Source: Streptosporangium minutum
GTDB lineage: Bacteria; Actinomycetota; Actinomycetes; Streptosporangiales; Streptosporangiaceae
Direction of reading: 5' to 3'
DNA: 51,455 nucleotides
Assembly (NCBI RefSeq): GCF_002149035.1
Contig: NZ_NGFP01000030.1
Location: 1 to 51,455 of the forward strand
A program made the translations under genes and the position numbers. How positions within the stretch are numbered: the first letter of the stretch is position 1; every line of letters begins with the position of its first letter. Below are positions 18,059 to 26,905 of the stretch, piece by piece. The notes under the pieces are model-generated. The model saw only the letters and a list, made by a program, of their open reading frames with translations, did no database searches and had not been told where the DNA came from.

Positions 18059-18571
18059 GTGGATCCAGGATTTGAGGCGGACTTCCGGGAGTTCGTCGTC
18101 GATCGGTCAGGGGCGCTGTTCCGCACCGCGTACCTGCTGACCGGTGACCGGCACGCCGCTGAGGACCTGGTGCAGTCGGCACTGGCGAAGACGGCCGCGA
18201 AGTGGCGCGGTCTCCGTGACCCCGCGGCCGTCGAGGGGTACGTCCGCCGCGCCATGTACCACGAGCAGGTGAGCTGGTGGCGGCGCCGTTCCCGCATCGC
18301 GGAGGTGTCCACCGGGTGGCTGCCCGACCGGATCGACGACGGACACGCGGAGGTCGCAGACCTCCGCCTGGTGATGCGCGGGGCACTTGCCCGGCTGACG
18401 CCCCGGCAGCGGACCGTGCTCGTGCTGCGGTACTTCGAGGACCTGTCCGAGACCGAGATCGCGCGGCTGCTCGGTGTCAGGGTGGGGTCGGTCCGCAGCC
18501 AGATCTACCGGTCCCTGGAGCGCCTGAAGAAGGCCGCACCCGAGCTGAGCACCGTGAGGGAGTTCCGATGA
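18059..18571 (+). CDS. SigE-family RNA polymerase sigma factor (ECF-like)
   Basis: 170 residues with region 2 (FRTAYLLTGDRHAAEDLVQSA, WRGLRDPAAVEGYVRRAMYH, WWRRRSR) and region 4 (LTPRQRTVLVLRYFEDLSET, SVRSQIYRSLERLKK). This length and these motifs define the actinobacterial SigE family. GTG 18059 is chosen because GAGGAGGA lies just before it. It overlaps the next gene by ATGA, so the two are translationally coupled, as sigma factors usually are with their anti-sigma partners. Confidence 0.92.
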   Translation: MDPGFEADFREFVVDRSGALFRTAYLLTGDRHAAEDLVQSALAKTAAKWRGLRDPAAVEGYVRRAMYHEQVSWWRRRSRIAEVSTGWLPDRIDDGHAEVADLRLVMRGALARLTPRQRTVLVLRYFEDLSETEIARLLGVRVGSVRSQIYRSLERLKKAAPELSTVREFR

Positions 18572-19569
18572 GCATCGAGGATCTGCTGCGCGAGACCCTT
18601 TCCGACATGGCCCACGAGGAGCAGCCGCCCCCACCGGGCCGGTTCCTCCGGGTCCACGGGGGCCGATCCCGTCGCCGTGGCCTCGCCCTGGCGGCGGCGG
18701 TGGCCGTCGCCGCGATGGCGGTCGGATCCACGTTCGTGGTCGAAGGGCTGTCCTCACGGGTGGCGGTCCCCAGGGGCATCACGGAGCAGGGCTCCGATGA
18801 GGCGCTTGTGGGGACCGGCCGGGGTCAGATCACCCTGACCGTGAGAGAAGGGCTGCGGCTCGCACAGGTCATGGAGAAGTTGTCGGCCTCCACCGGCAGG
18901 CCGGTGGAGGAGTTCTGGCGGGCCGCCGAGGACGGCAGGACGCTTGGCCTTCCGGCCTACGCCAAGGGCGCGCTGGAAGGATTCGCCTTCCCCGCGACCT
19001 ATGAGGTCTCGTCCGAGTCGAGCCCCGGCGAGCTCCTCGCCGCGATGGTGGCACGCTTCAATCGCGCCGCCGAGGACAGCAACCTGGTGGACGGCGCCAG
19101 GCATGTCGGCCGTACGCCACTGGAGATCCTGACCGTCGCCAGCATCGTCCAGACCGAGTCGACCAACAAGCGCGACATGCCCAAGATCGCGCGGGTTGTC
19201 TACAACCGGCTGAACCACACGCCCGAGATGAAGCTGCAGATGGACAGCACGGTTCTGTACGGCCTGAACAAGTTCGGCATCAGGGCCTCGAACAAGGATC
19301 TCAAGAGCCGGTCGCGGTACAACACCTATGCGCGCCTCGGCCTGCCGCCCGGTCCCATCTGCAACCCGGGCGCCGACGCCATCGAGGCTGCCCTGAAGCC
19401 GGCCGCTGGGTCCTGGCTGTACTTCGTGACGACCGATCCGGAGAAGGGCACCACGAAGTTCGCCGACTCCGAATCCGAGTTCTTCAAGCTGGTCGAGGAA
19501 TACGACAAGAACCGTCACCGGGGGATAGGTGAGAACCGCGGGCCCGGGGGCCGGGGCGGTGCGCCGTAG
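18568..19569 (+). CDS. membrane protein with MltG (YceG-like) transglycosylase domain, coupled to the sigma factor
   Basis: 333 residues. Residues 1-35 are cytoplasmic and charged (MSIEDLLRETLSDMAHEE), like the N-terminus of proteins paired with SigE-family sigma factors. One TM helix follows at about 39-58. Residues 85-320 form an MltG domain: a LysM-like start (ITLTVREGLRLAQVMEKL), EGFAFPATYEV, and LTVASIVQTESTNKRDMPKI with the conserved catalytic Glu at about 197. MRLQ-like MKLQMDSTVLYGL and NTYARLGLPPGPICNPG come next. MltG cleaves nascent glycan strands at the membrane. The unusual point is its position as the partner of a sigma factor. Confidence 0.85.
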   Translation: MSIEDLLRETLSDMAHEEQPPPPGRFLRVHGGRSRRRGLALAAAVAVAAMAVGSTFVVEGLSSRVAVPRGITEQGSDEALVGTGRGQITLTVREGLRLAQVMEKLSASTGRPVEEFWRAAEDGRTLGLPAYAKGALEGFAFPATYEVSSESSPGELLAAMVARFNRAAEDSNLVDGARHVGRTPLEILTVASIVQTESTNKRDMPKIARVVYNRLNHTPEMKLQMDSTVLYGLNKFGIRASNKDLKSRSRYNTYARLGLPPGPICNPGADAIEAALKPAAGSWLYFVTTDPEKGTTKFADSESEFFKLVEEYDKNRHRGIGENRGPGGRGGAP

Positions 19570-19700
19570 TCCTCGGTCCGAGACCGCCGCCGGGTGCCTG
19601 CGCGTTCGCCGCCGATCCGGACCACTACGACTTCGCCGGTCGGCGATGCGTCGAAGACCTGGCCCTCGAACGGGTCACCTTCAGTGAGGACGGGGACTTC

Positions 19701-19949
19701 ATGGAACTCGGCTTCCGGCACACCTGCTGGAAGCATGAGGAGGACCTGACGGTCCGCTACCACGGCGTGACCCGCTACGGGTCCACCGTGCCGACAGGCG
19801 TGGCCGCGTGGTCCGTCCTGGTCATGGACAAGATTCCTCCGCATCTGGACGGCTGCCGCCACGAGACGGTCCTGATGTCAGGCGCAACCGTCTTGACGTG
19901 CGAGGACCTGACGGCCGTATGGACCGAAGCGGCCTGTCCGGACAAATGA
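19701..19949 (+). CDS. hypothetical protein, probably missing its 5' end
   Basis: From the ATG at 19701 the product has 82 residues with four Cys (HTCWKHEED, DGCRHETVL, VLTCEDL, AACPDK). The same frame stays coding-like upstream (CAFAADPDHYDFAGRRCVED) back to about 19600, yet contains no ATG or GTG there, and the only stop before it overlaps the MltG gene. The real gene is therefore either a 5'-truncated remnant or uses the internal ATG. Family not recognised. Confidence 0.45.
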   Translation: MELGFRHTCWKHEEDLTVRYHGVTRYGSTVPTGVAAWSVLVMDKIPPHLDGCRHETVLMSGATVLTCEDLTAVWTEAACPDK

Positions 19950-19979
19950 TCGTCCGGGGCTCCGTAACCGGGGCATCGA

Positions 19980-20885
19980 TCACGACGCAGACGGCGCCGC
20001 GGTCCGGCGGTTGGCGTCCGTCGCGGCCCGCACGAACTCGCGCACCCGCGCGGTCGTGTTGGTTTCCAGCCAGACCGGTCCTCGTTCGATCGGTGGCGCG
20101 TCGTGGATCGGCACGTACGCGACGTCCGGGCGGGGATAGTACCGCCGGCTGTGCTCGCCCACCGGGAGGACGCCCCTGCCCATCGCGACGAGGGAGAGCA
20201 TCTCGGAGAACGTGTTGCCCGCCGGCCCTTTCGGGACGGGTCTGCCCGACGGGGTGCGGTCGGGTGTGCGGTCGCGCTTGAACTCCGCCGAGGTGACCGG
20301 CGGGTACTGCACCATGGGGTGTTCGGCGAGGACTTCGAGGGACACCGACTCCTCGCGGGCCAGCGGGTGCTCGGCGGCCACGGCCAGCACGCGCCTCTCC
20401 GACAGCAAGGCCGGCCCGCAGGCCATGCCGTCGAAAGGGTACGAGGCGATGAGGATGTCGATGGAGCCGTCAAGCAGGCTCGATCGCGAATTGAACAGCT
20501 GCGCCTCGTGAACGTCGACCTCGCAGTCGGGGTGGCGTTCGGCGAACAGGCTGACGGCTTTGAGCAGTATCGGTGCGGTCCACTCGCCGAGGAACGCCAC
20601 CCGCAGCTGTCCGGTGACCCCGCGGCCGGCGTCGACGGCCCTCCGTACCGCCTCGTCCATCTGGGCCGCCAACGGTGTCAGGTCATCGGCCAGTCGCCGC
20701 CCGATCGGGGTGAGACGGACGACGCGGCTCGTGCGGTCGAACAGCGGAGCGCCGATGCGGCGTTCCAGCTTCTTGACCACATGGCTGATCCGCCCGGTCG
20801 TGACCCGCAGGCGCTCGGCGGTACGGCCGAAGTGCAGCTCCTCGGCGAGCGTCAAGAAGGTCTCGATCTCGTGCCGCTCCAGCAT
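19980..20885 (-). CDS. LysR-family transcriptional regulator
   Basis: 301 residues: an N-terminal winged HTH (LERHEIETFLTLAEELHFGR, TTGRISHVVKKLERRIG, RLTPIGRRL) and a two-lobed effector domain (GQLRVAFLGEW, DILIASYPFDG, VLAVAAEHPLA). Met at 20885 is preferred because GGAG lies six bases before it; the upstream Met (20897) lies inside a palindrome. It is divergent from a DUF1801/VOC gene pair with the operator between them, so it probably controls that pair and itself. Confidence 0.92.
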   Translation of the reverse strand: MLERHEIETFLTLAEELHFGRTAERLRVTTGRISHVVKKLERRIGAPLFDRTSRVVRLTPIGRRLADDLTPLAAQMDEAVRRAVDAGRGVTGQLRVAFLGEWTAPILLKAVSLFAERHPDCEVDVHEAQLFNSRSSLLDGSIDILIASYPFDGMACGPALLSERRVLAVAAEHPLAREESVSLEVLAEHPMVQYPPVTSAEFKRDRTPDRTPSGRPVPKGPAGNTFSEMLSLVAMGRGVLPVGEHSRRYYPRPDVAYVPIHDAPPIERGPVWLETNTTARVREFVRAATDANRRTAAPSAS

Positions 20886-20890
20886 GTGAC

Positions 20891-20934
20891 GCTCCATCGT
20901 TGAATTTGAGTCAACGATCCTAGCTCCATCGTTG
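20891..20934. promoter_or_regulatory. LysR-type operator region
   Basis: A perfect inverted repeat ATCGTTGA-N7-TCAACGAT (20896-20918) contains the T-N11-A LysR pattern. In addition, a 12-bp direct repeat GCTCCATCGTTG occurs at 20891 and 20923, 32 bp or three helical turns apart. Position just upstream of the LysR gene fits autoregulation plus control of the divergent genes. Confidence 0.65.
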
Positions 20935-21065
20935 CTTGATGGCCGTCGGTGCCTGGCGCATCGTATAGAGCGTCATCCGGTCACAAGGGGAAGGGCCCTG
21001 GGACCGGCCCCGACCCGCACAACGCGGAACCATCGCATGCTCAGCACCACCGGAACAGGAACGCC

Positions 21066-21425
21066 ATGAGCACAACGAACGTCACCGACTACCTGACCGA
21101 TCTCGACGACACGTTGCGGGAGATCGGCGAGAAGCTGCGTCCCGTCATCGACGCGGCCCTGCCCGGCGCCGGCGCTATGTGGCATGGCCACCCGACCTGG
21201 AGCCTCGGCGACAGCCCGGGGAAGAACCCCGTCTGCCTCCTCAAGGCGCACGGGTCGTACATCACTTTCGGGTTGTGGCGCGGACAGGAACTCGCCGACC
21301 CGTCCGGGCGCCTCACCGCGGGTGCCCGCCAGATGGCCTCGGTGAAGCTCCGTACCGTCGACGAAATCGACCCGGCCCTGTTCGCCGACTGGCTGCGTCA
21401 GGCCTGCAACCTGGAAGCGAGGTAA
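21066..21425 (+). CDS. DUF1801 family protein
   Basis: 119 residues: a short helix-rich start (YLTDLDDTLREIGEKLRPVI) followed by the DUF1801/YdhG-like core (GAMWHGHPTWSLGD, VCLLKAHGSYITFGLWRGQE, VKLRTVDEIDP). The fold is related to ferrochelatase-like frataxin-binding and uncharacterised bacterial proteins; no biochemical role is established. First gene of a pair with the VOC gene 5 bp downstream, divergent from the LysR regulator. Confidence 0.8.
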   Translation: MSTTNVTDYLTDLDDTLREIGEKLRPVIDAALPGAGAMWHGHPTWSLGDSPGKNPVCLLKAHGSYITFGLWRGQELADPSGRLTAGARQMASVKLRTVDEIDPALFADWLRQACNLEAR

Positions 21426-21430
21426 CGACG

Positions 21431-21817
21431 GTGCGTGTGAAAGCCTTCGATCACCTGGTGCTCAATGTCGAGGACGTCGAGCGCGCCCTGGATTTCTACT
21501 GCGGGCCCCTCGGCCTGGAGCCGGTACGCGTCGCCGAGTGGCGGGCCGGCAAGGTGCCGTTCCCCTCCGTGAGGATCACTCCGGAAACCATCATCGACCT
21601 GGTCCGCCGTCCTCGGAACGAGTCGAACGTCGACCACATCTGCCTGGTCGTGGAACCGCTGGACTGGCATGAGGTGATCGAGTCGGGCGTCTTCACCATC
21701 CTCGAAGGGCCCGTGGGCCGGTTCGGCGCCCGTGGCGACGCGACCTCGATCTACGTGCAGGACCCTGACGGCAACACCGTCGAACTGCGCTGGTACCCGC
21801 AGGACGCCGAAGGGTAG
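21431..21817 (+). CDS. VOC family protein (glyoxalase-like)
   Basis: 128 residues: FDHLVLNVEDVERALDFYCG, GLEPVRV, DLVRRP, VDHICLVVE and YVQDPDGNTVELRWYP. Metal-ligand positions are His in FDHLV, His in VDHICL and Glu in TVELRW, as in type I ring-cleaving and glyoxalase-like members. GTG 21431 starts 5 bp after the DUF1801 stop codon, so it is co-transcribed and probably LysR-controlled. Confidence 0.85.
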   Translation: MRVKAFDHLVLNVEDVERALDFYCGPLGLEPVRVAEWRAGKVPFPSVRITPETIIDLVRRPRNESNVDHICLVVEPLDWHEVIESGVFTILEGPVGRFGARGDATSIYVQDPDGNTVELRWYPQDAEG

Positions 21818-21900
21818 CCGCCGGATGGCTGTGGCGCGCACTCACTTCCGCCGTCTTCTGGTCGGGCACCTGGATCAGCTCGCCCGGGAAGAGCGGATCG

Positions 21901-21923
21901 GGTGACGGGAACCGAACCCGCGC
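21901..21923 (-). repeat. possible tRNA T-arm fragment
   Basis: GGTGACGGGAACCGAACCCG and the next three bases are identical over 23 nt to the tRNA part of scar E (36.5 kb). The preceding bases and the tRNA anticodon side do not match. It may be the oldest scar of the tRNA-Gly array or chance. The gap 21818-22173 holds no other feature I can support. Confidence 0.35.
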
Positions 21924-22173
21924 GCCGGGGGTCAATGACCGAGTTCTGCTCCTGCCGGACGGGTGCTGGTGCGACGACGGGACAGGCAGCGGGACTACGC
22001 CACCGCGAACCGTGCCGGCCCGATCGGCGCCCCGGACGGTGCCCGGATTGTCGTCGTCGTGCTCACCCGCCGACCGTCTCGACGTCGCCGTGCCCACCCG
22101 CCGACCGCCCCGGCGTCACCGTGAACCCGCGCCTGGTGACCGAAATTGCCAAGTCAGTGGTCCAGCGGCTTCG

Positions 22174-23274
22174 ATGAACTCCGTGTCCCCTCCGTTCCCC
22201 GCGACCCCGCGCCGACGCCGGCCGGCCATTCGCACGATCGTGACCGCCTCAATGATCATGATCCTTGGCCTGTTCGCGTCGACCGGCTGCACCCGGTCGA
22301 CCGAGCCGCCGTCGCTGCCGCCCGGCAGCGTGTACGACCACGACGCGGCGGGTGAGAACTCACGGGCCGAACCCGCCCCGACCGGCGGTACGGCCGGGTC
22401 CGTCACCCGGCCGTTGACGGAAGCCGGCTGGTTCTGCGCGCAGGTCCGGAGTAACGCGGACGGCCGCGCCCTGTGGTGCCGGATCGGTCACCGTGACCCG
22501 GCGAACACGGTCTATCCGCAGGTCGCGCAGTTCCTGCTCGACCACGACGACCGGCTCGCCTGGGCGTGGTTCCCGCCCGCCGAGCAGCCGGTGGACCAGA
22601 GGAGAGGCGATCAGGTCGCCGACGCCGCGGCGCCGGCGCTCGCCGCGATCTGGTCCGGTGCCGGTGACCGCGTGCGGCAGGAGATCGACGATTTCGATCG
22701 TGACCTCCGGAACCGGATGGTGCAGCGGACCGACGAGATCCCCCGGACCGCGTGGCGGGACGAGTACGCGGACTACAGCCATTCCGCGATCAACGGGCTG
22801 GTCGTCACCGCCCGGGACGCCTCCGTGCGGCGCTGGCCGTTCGGCGCCGAGCACTACGCGACCACGATGAGCTCGGCTGTGGATGATCTCCGGGCCGGCG
22901 GTTACGACTGCGCCTATCCGCCCCAGGAGAGCTGCAACCGCCCCCGGTCGAACGGCTACTTCCGTGTCACACTCCGTGATGACCAGATCGTCTCGGCCCG
23001 GTTCGGCATCGGCAGCCGGATTGAGTCGGGGCGGCAACGGCATCCGCTCAGCGAGGAGTTCCCGCACGGCCTCACCTTTCTGACCGAGGCGGTTCGCGGC
23101 CCGGTCACCGAGCGCATCGAACAGGCCCGGCGGTCCGGTACCGGCTTCGCCGGCATCGTGGCGGGGACAGTCGTGATCATCGACGCGGATCGGGGCGCTG
23201 TCGGAGTGGACGATCTCGTGGCCTACTTCGACATCCAGATCGGCGTACCGCTGGCCGCGACCCTGCCCGTCTGA
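22174..23274 (+). CDS. putative lipoprotein, hypothetical
   Basis: A 366-residue product with a lipoprotein signal: basic TPRRRRPAIRT, hydrophobic TASMIMILGLFA, lipobox STGC. It would be diacylated at that Cys and exposed outside the membrane. The mature part has several Cys (WFCAQVR, LWCRIGH, YDCAYPPQESC) but no recognised domain. ATG 22174 is chosen because it places the signal at the N-terminus. Monocistronic. Confidence 0.75.
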   Translation: MNSVSPPFPATPRRRRPAIRTIVTASMIMILGLFASTGCTRSTEPPSLPPGSVYDHDAAGENSRAEPAPTGGTAGSVTRPLTEAGWFCAQVRSNADGRALWCRIGHRDPANTVYPQVAQFLLDHDDRLAWAWFPPAEQPVDQRRGDQVADAAAPALAAIWSGAGDRVRQEIDDFDRDLRNRMVQRTDEIPRTAWRDEYADYSHSAINGLVVTARDASVRRWPFGAEHYATTMSSAVDDLRAGGYDCAYPPQESCNRPRSNGYFRVTLRDDQIVSARFGIGSRIESGRQRHPLSEEFPHGLTFLTEAVRGPVTERIEQARRSGTGFAGIVAGTVVIIDADRGAVGVDDLVAYFDIQIGVPLAATLPV

Positions 23275-23395
23275 TCACGCAGGCCGGAGTGAGGGAAACC
23301 TGTCGATGTCGAGTGATGTGATGCCGGCCAGGCAATCGACCGCCTCTGACCTGGTTCCGCGCCACGCGCCGTAGCACCGGGCTACGGTCATCCGC

Positions 23396-24046
23396 ATGAC
23401 CGAACCCGCCTACCTGACCGCCACTCGGGCGTCCTACGACACCGTCGCCGTCGACTACGCGGAGCGCTACGGGAACGCGCTCGCGTCAATGCCGTTGACC
23501 CGCGCGATGCTGGCCGCGTTCGCCGAACTCGTACAGGCCGCCGGAGACGGGCCGGTCGCCGACATCGGATGCGGCCCCGGACACGTGGCGGCGCACCTGA
23601 ACGCGCTGGGCGTGCCGGTGTTCGGCGTCGACCTGTCGCCCAAGATGGTCGAGGTGGCCCGGCAGAGGTACCCGGACCTGCGGTTCCACGAGGGGTCGAT
23701 GACCGCACTGGATCTCAGGGACGGCGGACTGGGCGGCATCGTCGCCTGGTATTCGACCCACCACACCCCGCCGGAGCAGTTGCCGGTGGTGTTCGCCGAG
23801 TTCCATCGGACGCTGGCGCCGGGCGGCCACCTGTTGCTGGGGACCCATGTCGGCGATGAGCGCCTCCATCTCCAGCAGGCGTACGGCCACCCGGTGTCCT
23901 ACGAGTCCTATCTGCTGCCGCCCGACCGCATCACCGAGCTGCTCGCCGAGGCCGGGCTCGTCGTCGGCGCGCGACTGCTGGAGGAGCCCGGCGAGGGGCG
24001 GAAAAGGCCGCATGTCTGCCTTCTGGCCCGCAAGTCCGAACCATAG
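23396..24046 (+). CDS. class I SAM-dependent methyltransferase
   Basis: 216 residues with motif I VADIGCGPGHVAAHL (about 54-68), post-I FGVDLSPKMVEVARQ, motif II GGLGGIVAWYSTHH and motif III LAPGGHLLLGTH. This is the methyltransferase 11/25 type; the substrate is unknown. The ATG lies 7 nt after TACGGT, a -10-like hexamer, so the transcript is probably leaderless. Confidence 0.9.
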   Translation: MTEPAYLTATRASYDTVAVDYAERYGNALASMPLTRAMLAAFAELVQAAGDGPVADIGCGPGHVAAHLNALGVPVFGVDLSPKMVEVARQRYPDLRFHEGSMTALDLRDGGLGGIVAWYSTHHTPPEQLPVVFAEFHRTLAPGGHLLLGTHVGDERLHLQQAYGHPVSYESYLLPPDRITELLAEAGLVVGARLLEEPGEGRKRPHVCLLARKSEP

Positions 24047-24194
24047 TGACAGGCAAGCGAGCCCATCGGCGATCGGCACGCACCTTCGCCGACGCCGCCG
24101 GCCACATCCGCCCCAGCCAGGCGTGGAGGACCGGAAGCATCTCGTCCTGTCGCGTGGGGGACATCTCCGCCAGGGCGCGGTGTCCGCCGCAGAC

Positions 24195-24225
24195 TTGACC
24201 TCAAGTTCGGTAGAGGTCGCAGAGT
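24195..24225 (+). promoter_or_regulatory. MerR-type promoter of the oxidoreductase gene
   Basis: TTGACC (-35) and CAGAGT (-10-like) are separated by 19 bp, the long spacer that MerR regulators remodel. The spacer carries the dyad GACCTC-N9-GAGGTC, and its left half (ACCTCAAGTT) matches the usual MerR/SoxR box. The downstream start codon is 37 bp away. No merR gene is adjacent. Confidence 0.55.
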
Positions 24226-24261
24226 GGGGGTTCTTCAGTAGATCTACCGGAAGGAACGGTC

Positions 24262-25242
24262 ATGCGCGCCGTCGTGCTGCACGTGTTCGGACCCGCTGAG
24301 AACCTCCGCTACGAGACCGTGCCCGATCCCGTACCGGGGCCGGGCGAGGTCCGCGTCTCGGTGAGGGCCGCGGGAGTCCACCAGATCGAGACAGCGATGC
24401 GGGAGGGGCTGGAGATCGGTCCGCCGCTTCCCGAACTCCCCGCGATCTTCGGCGGAGAGGTGGCCGGCGTCGTCGAGTCGGCCGGACCGGACGTCGACGA
24501 GGCCTGGATCGGTGCCGAGGTGGTGACCGCGCGGGGCAGGCCGGGGGGCTACGCCGAGCTCGCCGTCGCCGACGTCTCGTCCCTGCATCGGATTCCGGCC
24601 GGATTGGGGTACGAGGCCGCCGTCACCATGGTCGTCACTGGCACCACCACAGTCGGCCTGCTCGACATCGCCGATCTCACCTCCGACGACGTGGTCCTGA
24701 TCACCTCCGCGGCCGGTGGTGTCGGCCGTCTGCTCGTCCAGTTCGCCCGCCGCCTCGGCGCCACGGTCATCGGCGCGGCGGGCGGACCGGCGAAGGCGGC
24801 GGCCGTACGAGAGCTCGGAGCCGACGTCGCCGTCGACTACAACCTGCCGGACTGGGCGGCCACCGTCCGCGACGCCCTGGGCGGGCGTGGCGTCACGGTC
24901 GTTCTGGACGGGGTCGAGGGCGACAAGGGGCGCACCGCCTTCGGGCTGCTGGCCGGGGGAGGGCGCTACATCACCATCGGTGCGGCCTCACGGGAGGAGT
25001 TCCGTCCCGATGAGACGGAGCTGAAGGAGCGCGGCGTGCGCTTCACCGACGCCCTGATGATGCTGCTGCAGGGGCAGGACACGCCCGCCGACGAGGCTCG
25101 CGCACTCGCGGCGGCCGCCGACGGGATCATGCTGCCCGCCTTCCAGACCTTCCCTCTGTCGCAGGCGGCCGCGGCGCACGCCGCCCTGGAGTCGCGGGCG
25201 ACGACAGGCAAGGTCGTTCTCGTCCCCGACACCGACCGGTGA
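24262..25242 (+). CDS. zinc-independent MDR-family NADPH oxidoreductase (quinone reductase-like)
   Basis: 326 residues: a GroES-like domain (VLHVFGPAENLRYETVPDPV, GPGEVRVSVRAAGVHQIET, EVAGVVESAG) and a Rossmann domain (ITSAAGGVGRLLVQFARRLG, ADVAVDYN). The catalytic-zinc Cys and His ligands of alcohol dehydrogenases are absent, so it belongs with quinone or enoyl reductases. It has a strong GGAAGGAA site and a MerR-type promoter, which suggests induction by an electrophile or redox compound. Confidence 0.88.
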   Translation: MRAVVLHVFGPAENLRYETVPDPVPGPGEVRVSVRAAGVHQIETAMREGLEIGPPLPELPAIFGGEVAGVVESAGPDVDEAWIGAEVVTARGRPGGYAELAVADVSSLHRIPAGLGYEAAVTMVVTGTTTVGLLDIADLTSDDVVLITSAAGGVGRLLVQFARRLGATVIGAAGGPAKAAAVRELGADVAVDYNLPDWAATVRDALGGRGVTVVLDGVEGDKGRTAFGLLAGGGRYITIGAASREEFRPDETELKERGVRFTDALMMLLQGQDTPADEARALAAAADGIMLPAFQTFPLSQAAAAHAALESRATTGKVVLVPDTDR

Positions 25243-25372
25243 GGTACGGCCGGCGTGGTGGTCCCGTGAAGAGACGCCTGTCCGATCGACTGAGTCGAGC
25301 GGGCCTGCTTCGTGGTGAATGTGACGTGTCCCCGGGAGGACGGAACTCGCAGGCTGAGCCCCGCGCCATTGT

Positions 25373-25732
25373 TCAGGTGGGCCAGATGCGGAGGAAGTGC
25401 AGGCCGGTCCGCGATCGCCCTCCGTCACGCCGGTCAAGTATGAGATGGTCCGCGCGCCAGCGTCCACGGACGCCGACAGTCTCGTCTCGGAAGTGACTTC
25501 TTGTGGTGAAGGAGATGAAGCCGCCGGAGAAGTCGTAGTGCGCGAGGTGGATGCCGTTGAGCGGTGCCGGTGCTTCACGGTGGAGCCAGGTCGCGATGAC
25601 CTGACCTTCGGCCGGCCCCGGAGCGGGTTTCACCAGTACGTCAAGCACGACGCCGTCGGGATAGAACCGAAACACCTGTTCTCCGGCCGCGTAGATCCCG
25701 TGTGGGGATGTCTGGTCTCTTCTTCGCGCCAT
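25373..25732 (-). CDS. hypothetical protein
   Basis: 119 residues, beta-rich, no signal peptide or TM helix (GIYAAGEQVFRFYPDGVVLD, HYDFSGGFISFTTRSHFRDE, GRWRADHLIL). Codon usage is typical of the host and the frame is intact, so it is probably real, but I do not recognise the family. The flanking 130 bp on the right hold nothing I can name. Confidence 0.55.
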   Translation of the reverse strand: MARRRDQTSPHGIYAAGEQVFRFYPDGVVLDVLVKPAPGPAEGQVIATWLHREAPAPLNGIHLAHYDFSGGFISFTTRSHFRDETVGVRGRWRADHLILDRRDGGRSRTGLHFLRIWPT

Positions 25733-25839
25733 GCCAGGAGAATAGTGATCCCGGGTTGGCCGTCACTTCGAGCCGTGCGCAGTCCCGGCGCTGTGGGAGC
25801 GCCTGGCCGTGGAGGGATTTCTCCAGCTGATCGGGCTGA

Positions 25840-26050
25840 GCTGGAAGAGGGATTGCCGCCCCGCCTGTTCCGGCACGCGACCATGGCCAGGGGGAAGGTG
25901 GAGCCGCTACCGGAGAAACGGCCTTCGCCCGTGGCCTCTAATCCGCTCGGCCTGTCCGGGACGGACGGCAGGCGGGACGATCGGGTCCACCTCAGCCACC
26001 TACGGCCCTCATGGGGAACACTGCGATCGACCCGGAGCCGGAGGCCGCCC
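25840..26050. repeat. repeat family S, copy 1 (degenerate)
   Basis: Shares its right half with copies at 39.6 and 48.1 kb: GGACGGCAGGCGGGACGATC, then CACCTCAGCCACCTACGG, then CCCGGAGCCGGAGGC. A partial complement of the first block (CCCCGCCTGTTCC near 25860) lies upstream, as in the better copies, where the arms form an inverted repeat. Noncoding; it fills the gap before the GNAT gene. Confidence 0.5.
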
Positions 26051-26069
26051 TCCCTCGCTGTTTCTGCGT

Positions 26070-26507
26070 CTATCCATCCAGAGCGAACCGGTAGACCAGC
26101 GACTCCCGTCGCTGAAAGCCCGCGCGCTCGTACAACCGGTTGGCCGCTTGCCTTGACGGCCTCGACGTCAGGTCAACCGTACGGGCGCCGGCCTTTCTGG
26201 CTAGTTCAAGTGCCTTGTCCGTCAACGCTGCCGCAACACCTTGCCCACGCGCGGTTTCATCGACCACAACATCTTCGATCCGTGCGCGAACACCAGACGG
26301 GAGAGGAAAGGTGACGAGGGTCAGAGTTCCCGCGATCGTCCCTCGGACGCGGGCCACCAGTACGGTGTTCGCGTCGAAGGTCACCAGTCGCGCCACGGAA
26401 TCGCGATCAAGCGGCTTGGGGGTCGTCGACAGCTGCGGCAGCAACCGCTCGAACGCGGCCACCACCTCGTCGGTCGCCTCCTGGACGAGTTCGATTTCGA
26501 TGGTCAT
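26070..26507 (-). CDS. GNAT family N-acetyltransferase
   Basis: 145 residues with the GNAT core: a DANTVLVARVRGTIAGTLTL strand pair, IEDVVVDETARGQGVAAALT (acetyl-CoA pyrophosphate loop) and the C-terminal RQAANRLYERAGFQRRES. Substrate unknown. ATG 26507 lies 7 nt after TAGGGT on the minus strand, which suggests a leaderless mRNA; the longer frame upstream lacks conserved sequence. Confidence 0.88.
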   Translation of the reverse strand: MTIEIELVQEATDEVVAAFERLLPQLSTTPKPLDRDSVARLVTFDANTVLVARVRGTIAGTLTLVTFPLPSGVRARIEDVVVDETARGQGVAAALTDKALELARKAGARTVDLTSRPSRQAANRLYERAGFQRRESLVYRFALDG

Positions 26508-26629
26508 GGGCCTGACCCTACCGAGGTGAAATCGGTGGGAGCCGGGACCCCCGCGCGAGGGCTTTCTGATGTTCGCCATGCCCTGCTCAAGGCAGTGCTG
26601 CGGCGGCGCAGCTTGACACGGCCGGTTGG

Positions 26630-26720
26630 TTGGGTACGGCGGGCGTACAGCGGGCGCCCCGAGCCGTCGCCGACCGGGACCGGCCCCCAGGCCGCACGAC
26701 CGGATGACGGGCGGGAGACC
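26630..26720. repeat. repeat family R, copy 1 (degenerate)
   Basis: TTGGGTACGGCGGGCG, then CCGGGACCGG and GCCGCACG in the same order as the copies at 38.0, 40.3 and 48.9 kb. It lacks the right-hand GTACGGCGGCGCGCC block. It lies in the 400-bp gap between the GNAT and GIY-YIG-like genes. Confidence 0.6.
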
Positions 26721-26905
26721 GAGCGGAAACAAGGGCAAGGCGACGGCACAGGGGCGTGATCGTAAGCGGCTGTGTGGCTCCATGGCAGTACTCATTGCAG
26801 CAGGAGGTCTCCCACCTCTCATACTGCTCGGACTCCGAATCTTCGGTTCCGCGAGGTGCGAAATTCGGAGAGGCCACCAAACGCCGTTTGTGGAAAGATC
26901 CTGAA

